From contig NZ_LLXT01000046.1 of NCBI RefSeq assembly GCF_001431625.1, positions 1-63,459 of the forward strand: a stretch of 63,459 bases of DNA. Direction: 5' to 3'. The DNA is from Stenotrophomonas geniculata ATCC 19374 = JCM 13324 (GTDB lineage: Bacteria; Pseudomonadota; Gammaproteobacteria; Xanthomonadales; Xanthomonadaceae). The translations under genes were made by a program, and so were the position numbers. The first letter of the stretch is position 1, and each line of letters opens with the position of its first letter. The notes under the pieces are model-generated. The model searched no databases. It worked only from the letters and a program-made list of their open reading frames with translations, and was not told the DNA's origin. Positions 15,676 through 22,002 of this stretch are shown here, in pieces.

Positions 15676-15927
15676 TCAACTTGCCGTAGTCGAATCGTGG
15701 GCGATCTTGTGAGACAGGTCTGCGATGTGCCGTTCGACGGCGGCCAAGGCTAGCTGCATCGCGTCGCCCTTATTGCGGATCACACCCCTCTCCCGCACCT
15801 TGACGTCCACACCGTCTACCGTCGCCAAGTAGTGGAAGACTTCATCGGTCGGACTGGTGATGGTGACAACGTAGGTATGCCCACCCATCGTGTCTCGCAT
15901 GGTGTGGCGGAAACCCTCTGTCTTCAT
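15676..15927 (-). CDS. Hypothetical protein
   Basis: 83 residues from the ATG at 15927; an in-frame ATG at 15957 is possible. MKTEGFRHTMRDTMGGHTYVVTITSPTDEVFHYLATVDGVDVKVRERG has the look of a small beta-sheet domain, followed by a helix (DAMQLALAAVERHIADLSHKI). Not recognised. It stands at the right end of the island, just before the second direct-repeat copy. Confidence 0.45.
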   Translation of the reverse strand: MKTEGFRHTMRDTMGGHTYVVTITSPTDEVFHYLATVDGVDVKVRERGVIRNKGDAMQLALAAVERHIADLSHKIAHDSTTAS

Positions 15928-16141
15928 GACCGGTTTGCAATGGTAGGCTGGGATCAATCTTACGCGGATGAGCGAGGCTAGAGGGCGATAAATGACCTCT
16001 CGGCCGGATCTGCTTTGGCTGCTGAGGTCTCGGGTAAGCAGGAGTTCGCTTCCCCTCCGTCCCTTCGCAGTTCCCGTAGCAGTCGTTGCCTATGATGACA
16101 ATCCGGCCGCCGTCACCGCCGCCGCCTTGAGAAGGCGGGGG

Positions 16142-16426
16142 TCATCGAACACCGCGACTCCCAAGAGACCAACAAAGAGCAGGGCGAGGTTCAAAAGGCT
16201 TATGCGAACCGCTCCTCTTCCTTCTTCCACGCCGCTCATAACGGGCGCGCGTGGCCAAGCGCTGGATCCGGCGATGCTTGTTGGCCAGCTGATTCAAGCC
16301 GTTGGTGCAATCCAGAAACTGCGTGGCGGTGTGGATCTGGAAATGCGCCAGGTCGGTGCTGGCAGGCTCGACGGGATGAATCTTCATGTCTTCACTCTCT
16401 TTTTGTGGATAGGTCGGCTTACCCAT
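16142..16426 (-). pseudogene. Frameshifted copy of the small basic gene 7571-7798
   Basis: The sequence beginning MGKPTYPQKESEDMKIHPVEPASTD matches gene 7571-7798 up to ATRARYERR. Loss of one base then changes the frame, so the ending (GRRKRSGSHKPFE...) is unrelated and runs on to 16142. AGGAG and the box-type promoter are intact upstream. The truncated membrane-protein gene follows. Confidence 0.65.
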
Positions 16427-16838
16427 TAAACCGCTCCTACACCACGATCGAACCACTCCCCAGATCCCTGTCAACCCATTGATTTGAAAGATTTTTGACT
16501 AAAAATGAAAACTGTCGCCAGGGCTTGTCAAAACGCGGTGGTGTCGCATGCTGAAGTGCATGACATCGCATGCGCGCCCTCGCCGCCGTTCTTCCGCCCC
16601 AGGCTTTGGCTTGGTCGAGTTGCTGCTCGCATTGGGGGTTGCCACCGCAATGGGGGCCGCCGCGTTCTGGGTCTACCCCCGCGTCACCACTCGGGTCAAC
16701 CTGGCGTCGGACGTCGAGAACGTTCGGGACCTGGCCAGCCGCGTTGATCGGTCCCATGGCATCGTCGGCTCGTTCCGCGGCGTCAGCACGTTGAACGTGC
16801 TTGAAGATGGGCTGGCCCCCACAGACTTCCGCCAAGGC
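16147..16838 (+). repeat. Direct repeat, right copy (pairs with 7518-8207)
   Basis: Same orientation and gene content as the left copy: the 5' end of the membrane-protein gene, the small basic gene, the box promoter and the start of the pilin gene. Here the pilin gene continues intact. Confidence 0.85.
16447..16514 (-). promoter_or_regulatory. Box-containing promoter (duplicated copy)
   Basis: Minus strand: CAGTTTTCATTTTTAGTC (16514-16497), 22 bp, TTGACA (16474-16469), 16 bp, TTCGAT (16452-16447). The duplicate of 7819-7886 has drifted elsewhere but kept the box and both spacings. Confidence 0.65.
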
Positions 16839-18473
16839 AGCGCAGCGACCATGAGCAACGCATGGGGCGGCGCGGTGACCGTGGCCCCGGCCACGGTGCG
16901 CCTGGCAGGAGATGCCTTCACCGTGGGGCTGTCTGGGCTTCCTGCGCGGGCCTGCGTGCCGTTCGTCTCCGCCATCGCAGGCGACGCGAACGTGCGGGAC
17001 GTGATCGTGGGCAACACCAGTGTTTTGTTGGGCAACGGCGGAACCCTAGACATCCCCGGCTTGGGATTGGCGTGCGGGGCCGATGGGGCCGTGGTCGATG
17101 TCGTTTATTACTCAGGCCTTGTGGCCGGCTCGTCGGTGGCCGTGGTGCCCACGCTTCCCCTGCCCTCCACGCCCGCCGTCCCTGGCCCTTCAACGCCGAC
17201 ACCGGCTGGCCCCGTATCCACCGCTCCCAGCGTGCCCGATGCAGTGCCGGGCGTTCCTGGGAGCGTGTCGCCAAGCCCTGGGGTTGCTCCTTCCCCGGCG
17301 GTTCCGCCGCTTCCTGTTGCGCCCAGCGTTCCGGTGCCTCAGCCGCTCCCAACGCCGGTCCCCACCCCGGCTCCGCCGGCCTTGGTGCCGTGCCGGCAAT
17401 CGGAAAGCTCGGCGGCCCGGGCGAGCTGTCCGGCGGGCACGTGGGGCACAGAGACGGTGCGCACGCGCCAGGTCTGCGCTCCCGGCGACGTGGATCCAAA
17501 CTCAGACGCCGCGTGGAAGCATCCCGAGGCGTGGGTTCAAGCCCAGACGGTGGCGGCCGTGACGACGAGGGATTGCCAGGCCTGCCCTGGAAGCTCCCAG
17601 GAGGAACGCGATCAATGGCTGCCCACTTCTCAACCCTGCCCGTCGGGCCAAGCTGGGACGCACACCTGGGAGCGCCAGCAGGTGCGGTCTCGAGACGTGT
17701 TCACCCATTGCCCGTTTGGCACCACCGCCCTGCCCAGCCCGACTTACGGGGGCTGGTCCAACTGGGTGGATACAGGTGCGCGTCGCAACGAGGTCAACAC
17801 ATGCAAGCCCACGGCTGCTCGCTGCAGCGATGGCAGCTTGCAGGTTGTGGCGTGGCACTCCGCCGATGGGCAGGACGTTCCGCCCACCTCGGGTTCGAGT
17901 GGCATTTCTTACTGGTATCCGGATGCGGTGGTGCGCCTGACGCCAGCGGAGAAAGCAAAGCTGGACTGGGCCATCGCCAACGTGCCCATCCACCGGGTGG
18001 AGACGCCCGCACCGATGCCCGGCAACTGGCCCGCCAACGTGAGCGAGTCGGCGTTCTACGAAGAGCAATGCAACGCGCTTTCGGACGCCGGGAACATCCG
18101 CTACGCCTATTCCTACGACTTCGAATGCGTCTCCAACATGGGCATGCATTACTGCGACTACAACTGGACCAGCGGCGGCACCTCTTTGGCCGTGTGCCGG
18201 CAAGCGTGCGCGTCCGACCTAGTGGGCAAGAGCAACAATCCCTATCGCTGGGAGTGGCCCGAGTCGTCCGTGGTGGCTTCGACGCCCTACACGACCTGCA
18301 CGGGCCAGCCCGGATGCACGCCCAACGGTGGGTTTGGCACCCAGCAAGGCCTGCCGGCGTGCAACGAGCACAACGTGGGCCAGACCTTGGCGTTCAACTG
18401 GTATCGCCAGTTCTACAACCCGGTGCGGGTGGACTATCAAGAGATTACGTTGACGTGCCGGGGGCCAACCTGA
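16548..18473 (+). CDS. Type IV prepilin-like adhesin (PilV-like)
   Basis: 641 residues. The short basic leader ends APG|FGLVE, a prepilin peptidase site with Phe+1 and Glu+5, followed by the hydrophobic helix LLLALGVATAMGAAAFWVY. Residues 30-200 resemble a type IVb pilin body (VENVRDLASRV, NGGTLDIPGLGLACGADGAVVDVVYYSG). A Pro/Ser/Val-rich linker (about 205-285) leads to a large Cys- and Trp-rich C-terminal domain (CRQSESSAARASCPAG..., with at least 20 cysteines in all), probably disulfide-bonded and surface exposed. This layout matches minor pilins that carry tip adhesins in conjugative or thin pili. No other pilus assembly gene is visible here. Confidence 0.75.
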   Translation: MLKCMTSHARPRRRSSAPGFGLVELLLALGVATAMGAAAFWVYPRVTTRVNLASDVENVRDLASRVDRSHGIVGSFRGVSTLNVLEDGLAPTDFRQGSAATMSNAWGGAVTVAPATVRLAGDAFTVGLSGLPARACVPFVSAIAGDANVRDVIVGNTSVLLGNGGTLDIPGLGLACGADGAVVDVVYYSGLVAGSSVAVVPTLPLPSTPAVPGPSTPTPAGPVSTAPSVPDAVPGVPGSVSPSPGVAPSPAVPPLPVAPSVPVPQPLPTPVPTPAPPALVPCRQSESSAARASCPAGTWGTETVRTRQVCAPGDVDPNSDAAWKHPEAWVQAQTVAAVTTRDCQACPGSSQEERDQWLPTSQPCPSGQAGTHTWERQQVRSRDVFTHCPFGTTALPSPTYGGWSNWVDTGARRNEVNTCKPTAARCSDGSLQVVAWHSADGQDVPPTSGSSGISYWYPDAVVRLTPAEKAKLDWAIANVPIHRVETPAPMPGNWPANVSESAFYEEQCNALSDAGNIRYAYSYDFECVSNMGMHYCDYNWTSGGTSLAVCRQACASDLVGKSNNPYRWEWPESSVVASTPYTTCTGQPGCTPNGGFGTQQGLPACNEHNVGQTLAFNWYRQFYNPVRVDYQEITLTCRGPT

Positions 18474-18508
18474 CATCGAGCTAGAGCCCGAGAACAGGTG
18501 ATTTGCCC

Positions 18509-19126
18509 TTAGAAGGGATTCACCACTGGTTTCTCGGGCTTGGCAATACCAATCGTCAAACTCTTAACCTTGATCGCACCAATCGCATAGCGCAGGTTGG
18601 AAGGACACATGTCCATCACCACATCCGACAGCGAAGCTGTGACCGCTTCTGCATTTGGGCGATCCTGCTTCCACTCGTAGCGAATCGCTCCCGAAGAAAC
18701 CTTGAAGTTCTGCCCGCCCTTGTAGACGCACTGCTCTTCTTTCATGGAGTTGTCCACCTTGGGCTCACCATACTTGCTGGTGATCAACGACTTGACGCTA
18801 TCCACGATCCGATTGGAATCACCCAGATCAATATTTATCGATTGCAACTGCCCTGCGACGAACGTAAGAACCGCCTCTTGAGGCTGGTCACTCAAAGGAC
18901 TGACGATCTTCGTATTAAACTTATCCTCGCCCGACACTGGACTTGAATGTTTGTATTCGTAAGGCTCCAGAGGAGCGGCAAGGTAAACCCCGTCAGTGGG
19001 CGAAAGGCCCTCAACGGCGCTGCGCGACACTCCAACCTCAAGCTTTCCAATACCTATAGGCCCCTTGGCAAAACATGCAATAGGCACTAGAGCCAATGCT
19101 GAGACTACGATTCGGATAACCTTCAT
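18509..19126 (-). CDS. Secreted hypothetical protein
   Basis: 205 residues from the ATG at 19126. The signal peptide MKVIRIVVSALALVPIACFAKG is cleaved probably after CFA. The mature part contains a tandem-sheet-like sequence (VLTFVAGQLQSINIDLGD, SKYGEPKVDNSM) and conserved-looking YEWKQDRPNAE. I do not recognise a family. It lies at the end of a row of minus-strand genes for exported proteins (21069 to 18509), though gaps suggest separate promoters. Confidence 0.6.
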   Translation of the reverse strand: MKVIRIVVSALALVPIACFAKGPIGIGKLEVGVSRSAVEGLSPTDGVYLAAPLEPYEYKHSSPVSGEDKFNTKIVSPLSDQPQEAVLTFVAGQLQSINIDLGDSNRIVDSVKSLITSKYGEPKVDNSMKEEQCVYKGGQNFKVSSGAIRYEWKQDRPNAEAVTASLSDVVMDMCPSNLRYAIGAIKVKSLTIGIAKPEKPVVNPF

Positions 19127-19296
19127 GACTCCCCCTGATTGAGTTTCCGCACGCTTACCTAAGCGCGTTGCAAATGACATTAGGCGGCACCAGCTGGTCT
19201 TCCTGACCCAATGAACGGCGCGGTCGTAAGTCCGGCGTGGTGCTGCTTAGGTAGGCGAATATATCATTCAGACTAGGCGGCCAGTTGCAGAGAGCA

Positions 19297-19791
19297 TCAT
19301 CTGGGGAGGGCCGTTCTATCCCACGCCCGCTTGACCCACCCGAACACTACGGCCAGCACGCCGATCAACAGCACGCCCCAGAGCCAAACCAAGTAAAACG
19401 CTGCGGTAGCGATCTCCCCAAACTGGGGATGCTCCGCATACTTGAACCCCAGAACGGCGGCCGCCACCACCGTCACCACGCCCAATCCGCCCCCGAGCAG
19501 CGCCCCTTTCAGGAAGCCGTGCTTCCGAAAATACGGCATCCGCCCCGTGCGGACGTGCCAGTCCCAGAGCTGCTGAGCCCGGATGTGGAGCGCCAGGCAA
19601 AACGCCAAGAACGCGAAGACGAGCGCACCGGGCACACAACAGACCAGGCCAATGAAGAAGTCGCGCTTCATCACCTCCAGGCCGGCCGCCAGCCCAACCA
19701 GGCCCAACGGGCCCAAGATGACGCTAGGGAGGATCAGCGCGGATGGGCCCGGCGGCGCATACACAACTTGCTGCGGCGGATAGCGGTTCAT
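19297..19791 (-). CDS. Multi-pass inner-membrane protein
   Basis: 164 residues from the ATG at 19791, with GGGGAGG upstream on the minus strand. A Pro-rich start (MNRYPPQQVVYAPPGP) is followed by four likely membrane helices at about residues 20-38, 46-70, 98-118 and 130-150. Function unknown. Downstream of the lipoprotein gene. Confidence 0.55.
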   Translation of the reverse strand: MNRYPPQQVVYAPPGPSALILPSVILGPLGLVGLAAGLEVMKRDFFIGLVCCVPGALVFAFLAFCLALHIRAQQLWDWHVRTGRMPYFRKHGFLKGALLGGGLGVVTVVAAAVLGFKYAEHPQFGEIATAAFYLVWLWGVLLIGVLAVVFGWVKRAWDRTALPR

Positions 19792-19865
19792 ATGGTCCTC
19801 CCCTGTTGGATGGCTGCACGCTTGATCGGGACCGGCGTGCAGTCAAGCGGCGGACTGCGGCCCGT

Positions 19866-20249
19866 TTAGCCCGCAGACGTCCCTTCGTCGGTCACTTCGA
19901 CCACTTGCCAGCCCTCGCCCTGCGGGCGGAACAGTGCACGCAGCTTCGGCTTGAGGGTGCTTGGCTCGGGCTTGGTGGGCTGGCCACCGATGGACCCCTG
20001 CGCTTTTACCGACCCGCCCACCATGCATTCTTGATCCCCATTGGGCTTCTTCTCGCAGTCGAGATCCAAGCCGCCCGCGTCGGTGACTTCAAACCGCCAA
20101 GAGCGCTGGAGGGTTGCCTGCCTCCCCTGCTCGGTGAAAAAGCCTTCCACGACCTTCACCCCGTCCTCCTTTGAGGGGCCCTTGTCACCAGAGCAGGCGG
20201 TCAGGGTCAAAAGTGCCGCTGCTGCGGCCACGATCAGTGCGTGCTTCAT
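19866..20249 (-). CDS. Lipoprotein
   Basis: 127 residues. The signal peptide ends in the lipobox LTAC|S (Cys19), so it should be lipid-anchored; Ser at +2 favours the outer membrane. The rest contains DGVKVVEGFFTEQGRQATLQRSWRFEVTDAGG and a C-terminal WQVVEVTDEG. Its start lies one base after the stop of the preceding secreted-protein gene, so the two are probably cotranscribed. Confidence 0.65.
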   Translation of the reverse strand: MKHALIVAAAAALLTLTACSGDKGPSKEDGVKVVEGFFTEQGRQATLQRSWRFEVTDAGGLDLDCEKKPNGDQECMVGGSVKAQGSIGGQPTKPEPSTLKPKLRALFRPQGEGWQVVEVTDEGTSAG

Positions 20250-20250
20250 G

Positions 20251-21069
20251 TCATGCGTCCTTGTCTTTGGAGGGGGTGATGCCGATGTTCTGGGTCTTGT
20301 AGCCGATCTCCAGCCGGTCGATTTGGAGAACGATGTCGGGCAGGCCGTTGGGCTTCAACCTGCCCTCCACGACCTTGAAAAAGATTCGGTCTCCCGCGGC
20401 GTCGCGCCCCACCCGTCGCAGCTCGGCCGCGTCTTCCGGCTTCAATCGCAGCGCGGCGTGGTAGCGCCCGCCATGCTCGACCCCGACCACCGCACTGCCC
20501 TTGCCCAACGGCGAAGGGCCGATAACGGCCGTCGGAAGAAAGTCAGGCGAGCGGGGATACCAGTCGTGGTTCATGACCAGCACGTAGGCGTGGAGAATGT
20601 TGGTCTTGGGGTCGATCTCCACGTCGATGTAGGGCCGCAGGTAGAACGCATCGGTAGAGGCGATCTGCCGCGCCTTGGCCTCAAACGCAGAGGCCGGATC
20701 GCCTTGCAGGCCTACGCGTTTGAACTGGTGCCCCCATGAGCCAATGCAGTGGGTTCGCATCGCCGGTGCCAGGGCAGCGCCGGCCTTGGCCTGGGCAAAG
20801 AGGTTGTCTTCGCACATGCCGAAACCGGCCGACGCGGTGGCCGCCAAGCCCCACCGGATCCGGGTGTAGCCGTCGAGCACTGGAGGGTCGCCGTCGTCCC
20901 AGTAAGTGCCTGCCGGCTCCAGGTAACGCTTGGTCGCCGGGGCCGAGGCGGCGTCCTTGCCCGCCTGCATCAACCCCTTGCCAATCCTTCCCAAAATGCC
21001 GTCCTGGGCGGTGGCCGTCCCGCTGGCCAACGCCAGGCACACGGCCACGGCTGCAATCGCTTGCTTCAT
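20251..21069 (-). CDS. Secreted hypothetical protein
   Basis: 272 residues from the ATG at 21069 with GGGGGA upstream. The signal peptide MKQAIAAVAVCLALASGTATAQ is clear. The mature protein has two cysteines (GMCEDN, HCIGSWGHQF) and a repeated beta character; no domain is recognised. It is divergent from the Xre regulator gene, and the ATTTGCCA palindrome at 21101-21119 sits in the shared promoter region. That suggests this gene and the lipoprotein gene behind it are under Xre control. Confidence 0.6.
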   Translation of the reverse strand: MKQAIAAVAVCLALASGTATAQDGILGRIGKGLMQAGKDAASAPATKRYLEPAGTYWDDGDPPVLDGYTRIRWGLAATASAGFGMCEDNLFAQAKAGAALAPAMRTHCIGSWGHQFKRVGLQGDPASAFEAKARQIASTDAFYLRPYIDVEIDPKTNILHAYVLVMNHDWYPRSPDFLPTAVIGPSPLGKGSAVVGVEHGGRYHAALRLKPEDAAELRRVGRDAAGDRIFFKVVEGRLKPNGLPDIVLQIDRLEIGYKTQNIGITPSKDKDA

Positions 21070-21100
21070 GCATCCCCCTGATCCCGGCCACCATGGCCTT

Positions 21101-21119
21101 ATTTGCCATTTTGGCAAAT
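21101..21119. promoter_or_regulatory. Palindromic operator between divergent genes
   Basis: ATTTGCCA-TTT-TGGCAAAT, perfect 8-bp arms, 57 bp before the Xre gene and 32 bp before the secreted-protein gene. Likely operator for the adjacent Xre protein. Confidence 0.65.
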
Positions 21120-21175
21120 GCGGTGCAGCATGGGAAGCGGCAGACTTGGGGATTGTTCCCGGTTCGTGATCGCCC

Positions 21176-21562
21176 ATGCCTGCCCCTCTCGCCCCAGCTC
21201 ACACGTTTGGCCGCCGCTTGCGCGAGGCCCGGCTGGCCAAGGGCCTGACGCAAGCACAGTTGGGGGCCGTGCTTGGGTTGGACGAGGAAAACTCCGCCGC
21301 TCCCAGGGTTTCTCGTTACGAGAGAGGAGATCGCGTGCCGGATCCTGCAACGATGGAAAAGCTGGCCCAAGCACTTGGCATGCCGGTCGCCTATTTCCAT
21401 GCCACAAATGATCTAGTGGCAGAGACGTTGCTGGTGATGTCGCGGCTTGAACCCGAACAGCAGCGAGAGCTGCTGACGAAGGTGAGGGATTACGCCCAGA
21501 GCCGTGGCGTGGCCATCCTCCCGAGTAGCGACAACGATCTCAGGGAAGAGAAGACATGCTGA
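21176..21562 (+). CDS. Xre-family transcriptional regulator
   Basis: 128 residues. The helix-turn-helix (LREARLAKGLTQAQLGAVLGLDEENSAAPRVSRYERGDRVPDP) occupies about residues 15-60, with the usual R-E-x-R-x-x-x-G-x-T-Q start and a slightly enlarged turn. The C-terminal helical part is probably for dimerisation. Likely autoregulates through the palindrome at 21101-21119. It overlaps the next gene by 7 nt, and the RloC-like ATPase gene follows 140 bp later, so it may also control that toxin-like gene. Confidence 0.8.
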   Translation: MPAPLAPAHTFGRRLREARLAKGLTQAQLGAVLGLDEENSAAPRVSRYERGDRVPDPATMEKLAQALGMPVAYFHATNDLVAETLLVMSRLEPEQQRELLTKVRDYAQSRGVAILPSSDNDLREEKTC

Positions 21563-21867
21563 AACGACTTCGACGCTGGTGGCTGCAGCGGGATGCGCCA
21601 AGCCCGATGGCACCGGAGCAGTTGCAGGCGCTGATGGACATCAACCTTCTGGAAATCCAGTTGGCCGCGTTGGACGCCCTCAAGTCCTCGACGCCAGCCG
21701 CGGAAGCGGCCAGGCTGCGATCCCATGCTTGGCTCGCGTCGATGCGTGGGCAAGGCCCGGTCGGGACGCCGAACTGGAGCGAACTGCGGGCTGAAGCGCG
21801 AGCACTGAACCGTGATCTGGCAGCCGCCCTGGCTGCCGCCCAGATCGATGCCCCCTCAGAGGCCTGA
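21556..21867 (+). CDS. Small helical hypothetical protein
   Basis: 103 residues, ATG at 21556 overlapping the Xre stop. Basic start MLKRLRRWWLQRD, then Leu/Ala-rich helices (LQALMDINLLEIQLAALDALKSS, LRAEARALNRDLAAALAAAQ). No known domain. Coupled translation with the Xre regulator suggests a joint role, perhaps as a modulator of the downstream nuclease, but this is inference. Confidence 0.55.
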   Translation: MLKRLRRWWLQRDAPSPMAPEQLQALMDINLLEIQLAALDALKSSTPAAEAARLRSHAWLASMRGQGPVGTPNWSELRAEARALNRDLAAALAAAQIDAPSEA

Positions 21868-21930
21868 TCCCTACCGTTCGGGAAAACCATTTCCCCATCC
21901 CCTACGACCATCACCGACTTGCCTCCAAAT

Positions 21931-21943
21931 GTGACCCGCGTCA
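21931..21943. promoter_or_regulatory. Short palindrome upstream of the RloC-like gene
   Basis: GTGAC-ccg-cGTCAC-type inverted repeat (arms 21931-21935 and 21939-21943), about 60 bp before the start codon. A possible operator; no protein can be assigned. Confidence 0.35.
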
Positions 21944-22002
21944 CTATTGCGGAAGGGGAACGGAGCCTTCCTGGCTCTGGCCATTCACAGGGGAAGTGAC
22001 CG

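Noticed and set aside
15992..16429. Plus-strand open frame over the second direct repeat
   Set aside because: Antisense to the duplicated small basic gene; similarity to 7373-7801 comes only from the DNA duplication.
16862..18484. Second long frame inside the pilin gene
   Set aside because: Gly/Arg-rich shadow of the pilin reading frame; no start signal.
19285..20739. Plus-strand open frames opposite the lipoprotein and membrane-protein genes
   Set aside because: Antisense to genes with clear signal peptides and lipobox.
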